A stretch of DNA of 64,000 nucleotides from a virus. Shown here in pieces: positions 16,576-25,061 of the stretch (position 1 is its first letter; every line of letters begins with the position of its first letter). The notes under the pieces are model-generated. The model searched no databases and had not been told where the DNA came from. It saw only the letters and a list, made by a program, of their open reading frames with translations. Both the position numbers and the translations under genes were made by a program. The DNA is taken from positions 166,892 through 230,891 of the IMG/VR virus record IMGVR_UViG_3300044972_002389; one strand, 5' to 3'.

Positions 16576-17250
16576 GTGAGTGACGAAATTGATCGCTTGC
16601 TGAAGTTTGACCCACTGGACACAGCTGAGCGCATGCTGGGCCGCAACAATCCCGATAGTGTCAACCTTGGTATGGCGCTGCACGTCAGCCACAACCAGCG
16701 CAAGCAAAGGGCTCTAGAGGAGTTGGGCGACACCACCTTCAGCAACCGGCTGGTTCGCTACCAGGAGATCATCACCCTCATGGGTTTTGAGTTGGCGCTG
16801 GAGCTGCCCTTTGTGGTACGGGGATACGACAGCACTGATCCCGATCGTGAAGAACGCTATTTCATCTACGCTCACCGGGACGGGCTGCTGCTGTGTTTCG
16901 ACACCTTCTGCGGTGACCATGTGAACGGTGCAAAAGTCTACTACAACTGGATTCCTCACAGCGGCACAGACCGTTGGTGCTACACCAGCAGCGGGCATTT
17001 TGAGGGCTATGTAGACCAGGAAAATCCCGGTGTGTGGTGTGGCGACCATGATGCTCGCGAGGCACTGCGCCACAAGATCCAAGGCCTGCAGAGTGCTGGC
17101 GATCTCCTGCCCCAGTGGAGGCATCGTCCTTGGCTTTGGTTGCTGCACTACCAGGACACCAAGGACACCAACTACGATCATGCAGCCATCACCCAGAGCC
17201 GTATCAAGATGTGCCCCGAGTGGGTGCAAAACATGATTGGCGCAGTATGA
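16576..17250 (+). CDS. Hypothetical protein
   Basis: A 224-residue protein starting at GTG after AAAAGGA. The region LLLCFDTFCGDHVNGAKVYY and a Trp-rich C-terminus (RHRPWLWLLHYQDTKD) are notable; Cys and His residues could bind metal, but no family motif is recognised. Single-gene unit with its own promoter. Confidence 0.7.
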   Translation: MSDEIDRLLKFDPLDTAERMLGRNNPDSVNLGMALHVSHNQRKQRALEELGDTTFSNRLVRYQEIITLMGFELALELPFVVRGYDSTDPDREERYFIYAHRDGLLLCFDTFCGDHVNGAKVYYNWIPHSGTDRWCYTSSGHFEGYVDQENPGVWCGDHDAREALRHKIQGLQSAGDLLPQWRHRPWLWLLHYQDTKDTNYDHAAITQSRIKMCPEWVQNMIGAV

Positions 17251-17281
17251 AGCAGCACACGTTGATCTACTGAAAAAGTCC

Positions 17282-17310
17282 TAGACACAACTCAGCAACC
17301 TTGCTATAGT
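17282..17310 (+). promoter_or_regulatory. Early sigma70-type promoter
   Basis: TAGACA, 17-nt spacer, TGC-extended TATAGT. It drives the operon 17339-19733. Confidence 0.75.
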
Positions 17311-17338
17311 CACACAACAGTTGAAAGAAACACACCCT

Positions 17339-19315
17339 ATGACAGCTGATTTCCCCAGCTTCAGCACTGCTGTAGCCAATCGAGTCAAGAGCCTCAGCCA
17401 GCATGAGCTGTATGTGGTAGAGGGTATTGACCTCTTCACCAGCTACCTGCTGAGTTTTCCCGAGGGCACTGACCCCATGTTCCGGGTTCGCACCACGCAT
17501 GACTGCTCTTGCTGCAAGAACTTTGTGCGCAACATGGGCGGTGTGGTGGCTATCGTCAACGGCCGCAAGGAAAGCGTGTGGAGCGTTCCCAACCTCCCCG
17601 AGCCCTATGCCACTGTGGCTGCGGCCATGGATGCACTAGTGCAACAGCTTCCCATCAAAAGCGTGTTCCGCACCAAGGAAACTCGCTTTGGTGCCTCACA
17701 CACCTATGACAGTGACAACCGACGCTGGGACCACTTCCATGCTGAGGTGGCAACTCGTCACCGCTGTGCTCGTCCCGACGAAGAGCGAGGCAGCATCAAC
17801 ACCACTGCTCAAGTGCTGCGTCGCGGCCTAGACACCTTGGGTGACGACACCTTCCAGACAGTGCTGGACCTCATCGACAGCAACGCCCTCTACCGTGGTA
17901 GTGAGCACCGTCGAGCTGTGCAGGAGTTTCAAAGCCTCCAGCGTGCCTACCGTGCCTCAGGTGACGGCAGCCTGCATGTGTGGAGCAACGTCGGCAACCC
18001 TGTGGCACGCTTTCGCAACACGGTGATTGGCACGCTGATCCAGGACCTCAGTGATGGTGTGGACCTCGAGCGTGCCGTGCGCGGTTTTGAGCAGAAGGTG
18101 GCCCCCACCAACTACAAGCGCACCACTGCACTCATCACGCCTGCCATGGTCACCAAGGCAGTGGAGAAGTTGCGTGAGCTGGATCTGGAGCGGAGCATCG
18201 AGCGGCGGTTTGCCCGACTGGAAGATGTGAGTGTCAACGACGTGCTGTTTGTGGACAACAGTGTGCAGGCACAGATGCGAGATGGTCTCACCAGCCTGCT
18301 CATGGAGGCAGTCGGCTCAGCGCCGCCCAAGAACGTGAGTGGTGTCACTGGCATCCCGGTGGCTGAGTTTGTGAGCGATGTGCTGCCCAAGGCGCGCCGA
18401 GTTGAGGTGCTGCTGAAGAATCAGCACCTGGGCAACTTTGTGAGCGTGACTGCACCTGTGCATGTGCATGTGGATGCTGGTCGGCTGTTCCGCTGGAACA
18501 ACGATTTTGCGTGGAGCTATGATGGCGAGGTCGCAGACAGCATCAAGGCTCGTGTCAAGCGGGCAGGTGGCAACACCAATGCAGCACTCCGAGTGAGTTT
18601 GGCCTGGAGCAACTATGACGACCTTGACATCCATGCTCACTGCCCTGACGGTCACATCTACTACGGCAACCCTGGGCGCATCCTGGACGTGGACATGAAT
18701 GCAGGCCGAGGCACCACTCGAGAGCCTGTGGAGAACCTCAGCTGGACTCGTCCGCTTGATGGTGTCTACCGCATTCAGGTCAACCAGTTCAGTCAGCGTG
18801 AGACTGACAACGTGGGCTTCACACTGGAGATTGAGTGCGAGGGCAAGGTCTCTCAGCTGAGCTATCCACTAGGTGTCAAAGGCACGGTGGACTGCATCAC
18901 CTTCCAGATGGTGCGTGGCGAACTCACTGATCTCAAGATTGTCAACAAGTCAATCCGAGGCGGTGACGTGTCAACCCAGAAGTGGGGTGTGGCTACGGAA
19001 AACTTTGTGCCGGTCAGCACGCTGATGTGCAGTCCCAACCACTGGGAAAACGCAGGCGGTGTGGGCAACCAGCATTGGTTCTTCATCCTGGAAGGCTGCA
19101 AGAATCCCGAGGCCACTCGAGGCATCTACAACGAGTTCCTGCGAGGCGACCTCGAGCCTCATCGCAAGGTGTTTGAGGTGCTAGGCAACAAGACCAAGTG
19201 TGCACCCTCAGATCAGCAACTCAGTGGCGTGGGCTTCTCACGTGGACGCAACGACGAGGTCACTGTGCGAGTCTCAACCAACAACTCAACTCGTGCCTAC
19301 AACATCATTTTTTGA
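17339..19315 (+). CDS. Large protein with a YfaP/DUF2135-like beta domain
   Basis: A 658-residue protein, one of the largest in the accessory region. An N-terminal HDCSCCKNFVRN cluster could bind metal. Around residues 420-520 a beta domain with SLAWSNYDDLDIHAHCPDG, ILDVDMNAG and a W-x-x-P-LDGVYRIQV segment follows the pattern of YfaP/DUF2135 (W-x-x-x-x-DLDLHV-x-x-P-x-G). The following gene (19329) is co-transcribed and its product resembles partners of such proteins in other phages and mobile elements. Function unknown. Codon use is GC-rich like its neighbours. Confidence 0.75.
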   Translation: MTADFPSFSTAVANRVKSLSQHELYVVEGIDLFTSYLLSFPEGTDPMFRVRTTHDCSCCKNFVRNMGGVVAIVNGRKESVWSVPNLPEPYATVAAAMDALVQQLPIKSVFRTKETRFGASHTYDSDNRRWDHFHAEVATRHRCARPDEERGSINTTAQVLRRGLDTLGDDTFQTVLDLIDSNALYRGSEHRRAVQEFQSLQRAYRASGDGSLHVWSNVGNPVARFRNTVIGTLIQDLSDGVDLERAVRGFEQKVAPTNYKRTTALITPAMVTKAVEKLRELDLERSIERRFARLEDVSVNDVLFVDNSVQAQMRDGLTSLLMEAVGSAPPKNVSGVTGIPVAEFVSDVLPKARRVEVLLKNQHLGNFVSVTAPVHVHVDAGRLFRWNNDFAWSYDGEVADSIKARVKRAGGNTNAALRVSLAWSNYDDLDIHAHCPDGHIYYGNPGRILDVDMNAGRGTTREPVENLSWTRPLDGVYRIQVNQFSQRETDNVGFTLEIECEGKVSQLSYPLGVKGTVDCITFQMVRGELTDLKIVNKSIRGGDVSTQKWGVATENFVPVSTLMCSPNHWENAGGVGNQHWFFILEGCKNPEATRGIYNEFLRGDLEPHRKVFEVLGNKTKCAPSDQQLSGVGFSRGRNDEVTVRVSTNNSTRAYNIIF

Positions 19316-19328
19316 AAGGACACCCAAC

Positions 19329-19733
19329 ATGAACGATCTTTTTGTTACCGCTTCTCGACAGGCTTGGCGCTTTCCCAGCACTCGTGGCGAGCTCACCACC
19401 GAGCAACTGTGGAGCATGCCACTCCTAGCCAAGAATGGCTTTGACCTCAACTCCGTGGCTCGGGGCCTCAACCAAGAGGTCAAGGACCTAGGCGAGGAAA
19501 GCTTTGTGGAAACACGGAGCAACCCTGCTCGCTCCACTGCTGAAGGCAAGCTGGAACTGGTCAAATCCATCATCGCTGTGCGACAGGAAGAGAACCGGCT
19601 GGCCGAGCAGCGTGCCCAGCGTGCTGTGGAGCGTGCTCGCATCCTGGATGCACTGGCAGCTCGCGAATCCGAAGAGCTCACCAAGGCCAGCAAGGATGAG
19701 CTGCTGGCCCGCCTGGCCCAGCTGGACGGCTGA
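19329..19733 (+). CDS. Hypothetical protein, partner of the YfaP-like gene
   Basis: A 134-residue protein starting with FVTASRQAWRFPSTRGELT, then TEQLWSMPLLAKNGFDLN, a start shared by a family of small phage and plasmid proteins. The C-terminal half is a long charged helix, probably a coiled coil. Last gene before a strong terminator. Confidence 0.72.
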   Translation: MNDLFVTASRQAWRFPSTRGELTTEQLWSMPLLAKNGFDLNSVARGLNQEVKDLGEESFVETRSNPARSTAEGKLELVKSIIAVRQEENRLAEQRAQRAVERARILDALAARESEELTKASKDELLARLAQLDG

Positions 19734-19740
19734 TTGCTCA

Positions 19741-19772
19741 AGTGAGGGGTGTGACCGTGCCCCTCACTTTTT
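19741..19772 (+). terminator. Rho-independent terminator
   Basis: Perfect 9-bp stem (AGTGAGGGG with CCCCTCACT), a 10-nt loop and a T-run. It closes the 17339-19733 operon just before the next promoter. Confidence 0.9.
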
Positions 19773-19775
19773 CTC

Positions 19776-19803
19776 TTGACTCAGTCTATGTCTGTGCTAC
19801 TAT
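19776..19803 (+). promoter_or_regulatory. Early sigma70-type promoter
   Basis: TTGACT, 16-nt spacer, TGC-extended TACTAT, immediately after the terminator. It drives 19831 onward. Confidence 0.75.
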
Positions 19804-19830
19804 GCCTATTGACACGCAAGAGGTGAGAAC

Positions 19831-20526
19831 GTGAGCCTGATCAACAAGCGTATTGCAGACAGCATCCGACGCTACCCCACTCTTTATCGCTGCCGTACTG
19901 ATGTGCTGGAACAGTGGTTTTGTGTGATTGGCAATGGCATGGAATGGCAGGATGGACAGCTAGTGAGCATATTTGACGAGCCACCTTTGCGCACTGTGGA
20001 ACAGCTGGTAGCAGAAAACACCAAGTGGATGAGAGAGCGGCTGGAGGAAGATGCCAACGAGATGGATGCCTCTACTTTGGCTCGATATCGTGTGATGATC
20101 CAGCAGGAGAGCATGCGGATTAGGGCCACCGTCGAAAATGCCAATGATCTGGCACTAGTGGAGTGGAGCCACAACACACCGACCAGGCTCAGAGACAGCT
20201 TCTCAGCCAAAAGCATTTATCCTCTCTGTGCCTACAGCCGGATGAGCCAGGTGCCAGATGATGTTGACCCCGAATGGCTTGCAGCAGTGCGTGAGATGAT
20301 TTTTGTAGTGTTTCGCAGTGAGCCTGACCAGTATGGATTTGACCCTGAAACCAATGCGAAACAGCACGAGGCCAACATCCAGTTTGCGAGCCAAACTTCG
20401 GCTCACTTGGCTCAACGTTTTGGTGATGGTGGTCGGCCAGCCAGCTATGAATCTTGGTGCTCACGCCAACGGGCATTCAACATCAAGGTCAAGGCAATGA
20501 TTCAAGACATTTTGACAGGAGTGTAA
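19831..20526 (+). CDS. Hypothetical protein
   Basis: A 231-residue, mostly helical protein starting at GTG after GAGGTGAG. It begins MSLINKRIADSIRRYP and contains several Trp residues. First of a run of three genes ending in two membrane proteins. No family recognised. Confidence 0.7.
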   Translation: MSLINKRIADSIRRYPTLYRCRTDVLEQWFCVIGNGMEWQDGQLVSIFDEPPLRTVEQLVAENTKWMRERLEEDANEMDASTLARYRVMIQQESMRIRATVENANDLALVEWSHNTPTRLRDSFSAKSIYPLCAYSRMSQVPDDVDPEWLAAVREMIFVVFRSEPDQYGFDPETNAKQHEANIQFASQTSAHLAQRFGDGGRPASYESWCSRQRAFNIKVKAMIQDILTGV

Positions 20527-20529
20527 ACC

Positions 20530-21012
20530 GTGCAAGTCAACAGTGATCAATGGTATGTGAAGTGGTTCCTATGGAACTGCAATATTCTGGACCGGTGGCT
20601 CAATCCAGGATACGCTAGTCGACGAGTAGAGAGGGCTATGAATAAGGGCACCGACCTCTGCACCTTCTTCCGCACAATCCTGCTGGGCACCCTGGTGGCC
20701 CTGCTGAACTTGGCTGTGTGGGCGTGGGTGGCGTTTGTGATGCTGGTGATGCCCTTCCTGCTGTTCAATGTCACAACGGTGGCCATGACTGTGGGACTTT
20801 TTGTTGGTGTGTTTGCTGCCGCTATGTTGGTGGCAACGGCTGTTGTGGGAGCACCTGAGGCCATCCGGTGGGTGGCAAGAAAGACCAGCAGCGCAGTCAA
20901 GAAAGCTCCTCAGCGTGCGCCCACATTCCTACAGGTGTTTGGGCGCTATCTCATTGGCGTCAAACAGCGTTTTTGCCCCACCATCACCATTAAGGACAAC
21001 AACAATGATTAA
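20530..21012 (+). CDS. Membrane protein
   Basis: A 160-residue protein starting at GTG. Two strong hydrophobic segments (roughly residues 48-75 and 80-108) are followed by a basic C-terminal tail (KKAPQRAPTFLQVFGRY). It overlaps the next gene. Function unknown; probably in the inner membrane. Confidence 0.7.
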   Translation: MQVNSDQWYVKWFLWNCNILDRWLNPGYASRRVERAMNKGTDLCTFFRTILLGTLVALLNLAVWAWVAFVMLVMPFLLFNVTTVAMTVGLFVGVFAAAMLVATAVVGAPEAIRWVARKTSSAVKKAPQRAPTFLQVFGRYLIGVKQRFCPTITIKDNNND

Positions 21013-21334
21013 CATCATCCGCAACGGCAGCTTTTTGATCCCCCCAATGGGAGCAGTGGTGGCTGTGGCTGTCACCAGCCTGGCGCTGTTTTTCATGGTC
21101 CTAGGCAGCAAAGAAACTCGAGTGCGAACCTCTGACGCACGGTGTGAGGTGGGCGAAGTTGTCAGCGGCAGCGAGACCATCCGCGTCAAGCTGCTGTGTG
21201 ATGAGGCGGGTGAGAAGACAGCCACCAGCACCGGCCAGGCCGAAACTGTGCTGGCCATCCTCAAAACCAACCCCGCCACTGTGGTGTGCAATGTCATGCA
21301 TACTGGCTGGGCACGGGACTGCCGCGTGCCCTAA
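21005..21334 (+). CDS. Single-pass membrane protein
   Basis: A 109-residue protein whose start overlaps the preceding membrane protein. One hydrophobic segment (PMGAVVAVAVTSLALFFMVL, residues 13-32) precedes a soluble domain with four Cys, presumably outside the cytoplasm. Function unknown. Confidence 0.65.
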   Translation: MINIIRNGSFLIPPMGAVVAVAVTSLALFFMVLGSKETRVRTSDARCEVGEVVSGSETIRVKLLCDEAGEKTATSTGQAETVLAILKTNPATVVCNVMHTGWARDCRVP

Positions 21335-21346
21335 AGGATAGAGTAG

Positions 21347-21538
21347 ATGGTAAGGATCATTGGCAAGGACGAGCGGGAGATGCGGCGTGTGACCTGTCGG
21401 TTCTGCGCCAGCATTTTGGAGTACACCCAGAGCGAGACCACCACACGGTGGGTAGGAGACTACAGCGGTGACCGTGAGCAGATTAGAGAGCTGGCTTGCC
21501 CGGGATGCGGCAACAAAATTCCGGTGAAATTTTATTGA
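21347..21538 (+). CDS. Small zinc-ribbon protein
   Basis: A 63-residue protein with two CxxC knuckles (CRFC and CPGC) about 33 residues apart, a classic zinc ribbon. It may bind DNA, RNA or a host protein. Start after GGATAGAG. Confidence 0.7.
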   Translation: MVRIIGKDEREMRRVTCRFCASILEYTQSETTTRWVGDYSGDREQIRELACPGCGNKIPVKFY

Positions 21539-21547
21539 AAATTCCAG

Positions 21548-21575
21548 TTGACACCTCTGTGATTTGTGCTATTAT
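21548..21575 (+). promoter_or_regulatory. Early sigma70-type promoter
   Basis: TTGACA, 16-nt spacer, TGC-extended TATTAT. It drives the gene at 21601. Confidence 0.8.
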
Positions 21576-21600
21576 CCAGGCGTAGAGCAAAGGCTAGGTG

Positions 21601-21915
21601 ATGCCAAACGAGTGCCCAGACTGTGACAGCATGTGGTGCAGACAGCGTGGCTGCCAAGGCAGCATTCCACAACTTCCCCCATATGAGGAGATCCGTCCCA
21701 TGACCAAGCGTTTTACCATCGAGCGTGTGATCAAGGTCTATGATGAGGACACCGGTAACCACTTTTATGTGGGTCCCGATGCTGACGGACTTGATGGTAT
21801 GGAGATTCGAGATGTCAATAGCGAGGGCAAGATTGACGCTCGCTTCTTCATAGGGCGCGAGCAAGCTGTGCTGGTGGCACAGGCCATCCTCGAGCTATAT
21901 GGGGACAAGCAGTGA
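21601..21915 (+). CDS. Hypothetical protein with Cys-rich N-terminus
   Basis: A 104-residue product beginning MPNECPDCDSMWCRQRGCQG, a possible metal site, then a beta domain (RFTIERVIKVYDEDTGNHF). An ATG at 21700 with GGAG before it could start a shorter form of about 71 residues lacking the Cys-rich part. Both starts are plausible. Confidence 0.62.
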   Translation: MPNECPDCDSMWCRQRGCQGSIPQLPPYEEIRPMTKRFTIERVIKVYDEDTGNHFYVGPDADGLDGMEIRDVNSEGKIDARFFIGREQAVLVAQAILELYGDKQ

Positions 21916-22148
21916 GCCGGGCTGCACTCAAGCCCAAGCTTGATGATCAGGATCTTGCAGAGATCCGCAAGGATCACGATTGGTGGATGGCAGCCGCTCC
22001 TCCCAACTGCGTGTTGATTGGGTGGACCGATCGAGAAAGCGCAGTGTTTCAACAGGGTCCTGGTCCGTTTCCCAAAACCATCACCATTCCTGGTGTGGCA
22101 GCCGAATACATCCACACTCTTCTCAAAGGCAAGGAACTCACACCATGA
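21912..22148 (+). CDS. Hypothetical small protein
   Basis: A 78-residue protein starting at a GTG that overlaps the previous stop (GTGA). It carries a DHDWWMAAAPPNCVLIGWTD core. It overlaps the next ATG. Function unknown. Confidence 0.6.
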   Translation: MSRAALKPKLDDQDLAEIRKDHDWWMAAAPPNCVLIGWTDRESAVFQQGPGPFPKTITIPGVAAEYIHTLLKGKELTP

Positions 22149-22501
22149 GCAAGCCCAATGCTAGAGACCGGCGCACTGTTGAACGTCGTCGTGATCTTGA
22201 CCAATACAGCGGACCTTACCGTCTAGAGGACCTACCTGAGCTGCAACATGGTGCTGTATTGGTTCTTGACAGCTGGTATGATGAAACCTCAGTGTATCTT
22301 GCCTGGGAAGAGCTAGAGAGTGAGGAAGAGTGGAGGGCTCGAGTCAAAAAGCTCGATGCGGCTGCTGCTCGTCGCGCCCAGAATCCCACACCACGCAAAA
22401 GCAAGGAGCAGAGGCTGCTGGAGCAGGCTCGCCAAAAGCTCACGCCAGAAGAGTTGGCTGCCTTGGTTCGAGATGCCAGGAATAGCTTGACAATGTCCTA
22501 A
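22145..22501 (+). CDS. Hypothetical protein
   Basis: A 118-residue basic protein. A charged N-terminus (NARDRRTVERRRDLDQY) leads to a short beta region and a long helical tail rich in Arg, Lys and Glu. It overlaps the preceding gene by 4 nt. Nucleic-acid binding is possible from composition only. Confidence 0.62.
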   Translation: MSKPNARDRRTVERRRDLDQYSGPYRLEDLPELQHGAVLVLDSWYDETSVYLAWEELESEEEWRARVKKLDAAAARRAQNPTPRKSKEQRLLEQARQKLTPEELAALVRDARNSLTMS

Positions 22502-22514
22502 AGCCTGCTATAGT
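22487..22514 (+). promoter_or_regulatory. Early sigma70-type promoter
   Basis: TTGACA, 16-nt spacer, TGC-extended TATAGT. It begins inside the end of the preceding gene and drives 22538. Confidence 0.8.
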
Positions 22515-22537
22515 GGTCACACAAACGAGGAAAGCTC

Positions 22538-22765
22538 ATGAATCACCAGCAGGACAGAGATCTACAAGTTTGGCTTGTCACGCTCGATGGAACTCAACAG
22601 GCCCATAATGTGGTTGTTGAGCTCAAGAAACTAGGATTCTTGCAGTTGACGGTAATGGATGCAATTGGCGTGATCACCGGCAGGGCAGATCAGTCTATTG
22701 CCGAGGCAGCTCGCATCCTCCCGGGTGTTTTGGATGTGGAACCAGAAACTCCAGTGTCAGTTTGA
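22538..22765 (+). CDS. Hypothetical small protein
   Basis: A 75-residue alpha/beta protein (VVVELKKLGFLQLTVMDAIG, ITGRADQSIAEAARI, PGVLDVEP) with the look of a small ferredoxin-like or ACT-like fold. Function unknown. Confidence 0.62.
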   Translation: MNHQQDRDLQVWLVTLDGTQQAHNVVVELKKLGFLQLTVMDAIGVITGRADQSIAEAARILPGVLDVEPETPVSV

Positions 22766-22786
22766 TATCTCAAGGAGTACCGGATA

Positions 22787-23005
22787 GTGCAGGACGTATT
22801 TGGTCAGGATTTGAACGTTGGCGATAAGGTGGCTCTGACCCCGCACGGATACAAGAGCCTGGTTGTTGGCACGATTGTAGGATTCACAGCACAGCAGGTG
22901 CGAGTCAGCTATGAGCGACGACGCCGGTATGGCGATACGGAGGAGACCACAATCCTTCGACCTCCCGGTGATTTGGTCAAAGCCCCAGAACATTTTACCT
23001 CTTGA
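22787..23005 (+). CDS. Hypothetical small barrel protein
   Basis: A 72-residue protein (start GTG after AAGGAG). The pattern NVGDKVALTPHGYKSLVVGT, then TAQQVRVSY, suggests an SH3- or KOW-like barrel, often seen in small phage proteins. Its TGA stop lies in the next -35 box. Confidence 0.62.
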   Translation: MQDVFGQDLNVGDKVALTPHGYKSLVVGTIVGFTAQQVRVSYERRRRYGDTEETTILRPPGDLVKAPEHFTS

Positions 23006-23029
23006 CATTCAGCTCGAGTCTGCTATAAT
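23002..23029 (+). promoter_or_regulatory. Early sigma70-type promoter
   Basis: TTGACA, 16-nt spacer, TGC-extended TATAAT, with the preceding TGA stop inside the -35 box. It drives 23055 onward. Confidence 0.85.
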
Positions 23030-23054
23030 CCCCACATCAAGCGAGGACAGCACC

Positions 23055-23324
23055 ATGTCAATCAACACCAGTGAGCTTTGGGTTGTGGTCTATATCCACA
23101 ATAATCCCTACAGCTTTGACACTGGCATGCCGGACACGGTCTACCTCAAGCGGGAGGAGGCTGAAGCTGCCTGCCGTGAGCTCAACAGCATGCCCAAAAC
23201 TTTCAGTTGGGAACGCGAAAATCCCTATTCTGCTGAAAGCCTGTATGATCGCATGCTGACTATTCGGGACGAGAGTCGGCGAGAAGGTGAGCGAGACGAG
23301 CGTCGCAACGCTGACGGCTACTAG
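23055..23324 (+). CDS. Hypothetical protein
   Basis: An 89-residue protein (WVVVYIHNNPYSFDTGMPDT, then KREEAEAACRELN), a pattern common in small phage proteins where a beta hairpin is followed by a helix. The C-terminus is strongly charged (ESRREGERDERRN). Confidence 0.65.
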   Translation: MSINTSELWVVVYIHNNPYSFDTGMPDTVYLKREEAEAACRELNSMPKTFSWERENPYSAESLYDRMLTIRDESRREGERDERRNADGY

Positions 23325-23332
23325 GGGGAAAA

Positions 23333-23557
23333 GTGACCATCAACCGCAAGGCGTTTCAAACACCACAGAAAACTTGGCATGCAGTCAAGTGGACTCGCAA
23401 GGGGCGAGGATCCTACACTGATTTCGAAGCGGCCAAAAGGTGGTGCAACGCTCATGCTGGAGTCTACAGAGGTGACTGGTGTTACCATTATGGCCCTTGG
23501 GAATTCAAGTTTCGCGACCCCGCTATAGCCTTGATGTTTCAACTTACATGGTGCTAG
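23333..23557 (+). CDS. Small Trp-rich protein of the 'DA-x-x-F-x-L-x-W' family
   Basis: A 74-residue protein (start GTG after GGGGGAAAA). The C-terminus WEFKFRDPAIALMFQLTWC matches the ending shared with the products at 6537, 34636, 37141 and 37393. Function unknown. Confidence 0.65.
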   Translation: MTINRKAFQTPQKTWHAVKWTRKGRGSYTDFEAAKRWCNAHAGVYRGDWCYHYGPWEFKFRDPAIALMFQLTWC

Positions 23558-23558
23558 T

Positions 23559-23813
23559 ATGAAATGGGAATGGACTCTGTCCGTAGTTGCTGAGCGTGAT
23601 GCCTCAGGCAAGCGTCGTCGACTTGAGGAGCATGAGACAGCCGTGGAGGTGCAAGATGGTGGACAGGCACAGCTTGTGGAGTTTGCAAACACCAGTGAGA
23701 CCGGGCTGTTTGTGCGCTTGCAGAGCTGGGATGATCAGCGCGAGCATACCGAAATGGCTCAGTTGCTGAACAAGCGAGTGCGAGTCACTGTGGAGGTGCT
23801 GGACGATGAATGA
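23559..23813 (+). CDS. Hypothetical protein
   Basis: An 84-residue beta-rich protein (EWTLSVVAERDASGKRRRLE, LFVRLQSWDDQREHTE, VRVTVEVLDDE). It overlaps the following gene by 8 nt. No family recognised. Confidence 0.62.
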   Translation: MKWEWTLSVVAERDASGKRRRLEEHETAVEVQDGGQAQLVEFANTSETGLFVRLQSWDDQREHTEMAQLLNKRVRVTVEVLDDE

Positions 23814-24120
23814 AGTTTCAAAGATGATTTGTGTGGGCATGATCCTGGCTTCAAAAAAGCGCAAGCCTGACAGCTTGTTTGTGGTCACGCATCTCTATCA
23901 GCGAGAGTACGCCAATGGTAATCTCGCTGATAGAGCAACAGGATTGATAATTAGCAAAAAGCGTGACCCTGAACCTTGGCTCGAAACTCGGGCTCACGGT
24001 GCTCCCCCTCCGGGGATTGATGGGAGTGAGCTCCGCGACCTAGATGTTAGAAGTCTCGAGCAGATGTTTCCCCATGTGTGGTTTGATCCAGTTGTGCCAG
24101 AGCATGAGGAAGACAAGTGA
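23806..24120 (+). CDS. Hypothetical protein
   Basis: A 104-residue protein with a central P-rich loop (AHGAPPPGIDGSELRDLDVR). It overlaps the preceding gene. Function unknown. Confidence 0.6.
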   Translation: MNEVSKMICVGMILASKKRKPDSLFVVTHLYQREYANGNLADRATGLIISKKRDPEPWLETRAHGAPPPGIDGSELRDLDVRSLEQMFPHVWFDPVVPEHEEDK

Positions 24121-24130
24121 ATTTTTCTGG

Positions 24131-24158
24131 TTGACAATCTTCTCTAGGCTGCTACAAT
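24131..24158 (+). promoter_or_regulatory. Early sigma70-type promoter
   Basis: TTGACA, 16-nt spacer, TGC-extended TACAAT. It drives 24185. Confidence 0.78.
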
Positions 24159-24184
24159 GGCGGGGCAAGCAAGGAGCTAGAGCG

Positions 24185-24340
24185 ATGGACGACCTCAGCA
24201 AACTGATTGGGCGCACTGTAGCCAAAGCCGAAATGTTTGGAGACGGTTATTTCCGGCTCACGTTTGAGGACGGAAGCGAGCTGGATGTGATGGCGCACGG
24301 CACTGAGCCGCAGTGGTTGAGTGTTGACTTCACCGATTGA
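24185..24340 (+). CDS. Small protein, paralogue of 25935
   Basis: A 51-residue protein (DLSKLIGRTVAKAEMFGDGY, then LTFEDGSEL). It shares its whole plan with the product at 25935: F/I-GRTV, GD-x-Y, a F-(E/D)DG strand and W-L-x-VD near the end. Its TGA stop is part of the next -35 box. Confidence 0.62.
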   Translation: MDDLSKLIGRTVAKAEMFGDGYFRLTFEDGSELDVMAHGTEPQWLSVDFTD

Positions 24341-24365
24341 CAGAGCAGTAGCCTTCAGCTAGTAT
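24337..24365 (+). promoter_or_regulatory. Early sigma70-type promoter
   Basis: TTGACA, 17-nt spacer, TAGTAT. It contains the TGA stop of the preceding gene and drives 24391. Confidence 0.72.
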
Positions 24366-24390
24366 GCGCTACCAAAAGAGGAGTTGTGCT

Positions 24391-24699
24391 ATGCAGTTTG
24401 TTGTTATTGATCTCAAGACTCGCTGCCTGGTGAAGCATCCGCGCACTCGGAAGGAAACCTACAGCACTGAGCGTGCTGCCAAAGCGGCGAAGACCCGCTT
24501 GACCAAAATTGATATGGACGCCTATCTCGCAGGCAAAAAGTATCCTCGCTCCGACTATGAGGTTATGGACGAGGCAACATACAAGGCACAGGTGCCCATG
24601 CGGGAGGTCACTAATCTTATGACGGGAGCCACCGTGCTCGAGCGTGCTGACACACCGTGGCACTGTTCAGTCGGTAGTGAGAGTTACTGGAGCAGCTGA
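24391..24699 (+). CDS. Hypothetical protein
   Basis: A 102-residue protein starting after GAGGAG. The N-terminus MQFVVIDLKTRCLVKHP followed by a YSTERAAKAAKTRL helix is a common phage pattern of unknown role. Confidence 0.65.
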   Translation: MQFVVIDLKTRCLVKHPRTRKETYSTERAAKAAKTRLTKIDMDAYLAGKKYPRSDYEVMDEATYKAQVPMREVTNLMTGATVLERADTPWHCSVGSESYWSS

Positions 24700-24700
24700 C

Positions 24701-25018
24701 GTGAGTAAACTGGTGACAGATGGTCATGTGGCTGTGCTCTACAGCCCAGGTTTTGGATCATGTTGGTATGACCCCAGCTTTCCCTCCTGCCTAACTGATC
24801 CCGCAGTAGTAGATTGGGTGATGGCGGGAAAACCCAAAAGCCAATTGAGAGAAATTATAACCTATCTCGCTCTAGCTTACGGTGAGGAATTCGGGATTGG
24901 CGGGTTGGATCAGCTCGCAGTCTCATGGATCCCTGAGGGCACACGGTTTGTGGTGCATGACTATGATGGCAGCGAATATATCTTGCGAGAAGATAAAATG
25001 CCGTGGAGTGTGGCATAA
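24701..25018 (+). CDS. Hypothetical protein
   Basis: A 105-residue protein starting at GTG. A C-terminal barrel-like part (VSWIPEGTRFVVHDYDGSEY) follows a helical LREIITYLALAYGEEFGI segment. Function unknown. Confidence 0.62.
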   Translation: MSKLVTDGHVAVLYSPGFGSCWYDPSFPSCLTDPAVVDWVMAGKPKSQLREIITYLALAYGEEFGIGGLDQLAVSWIPEGTRFVVHDYDGSEYILREDKMPWSVA

Positions 25019-25033
25019 TCCAGAAAAAACTGG

Positions 25034-25061
25034 TTGACTGAAACCAAAACTTTGCTAATAT
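25034..25061 (+). promoter_or_regulatory. Early sigma70-type promoter
   Basis: TTGACT, 16-nt spacer, TGC-extended TAATAT. It drives 25113 and probably the genes to 26096. Confidence 0.75.

Noticed and set aside
15083-17229. Several minus-strand frames of 130-180 residues opposite 14751-17250
   Set aside because: All overlap well-supported plus-strand genes with promoters. The translations look like antisense of codon-biased genes and have no ribosome-binding sites.
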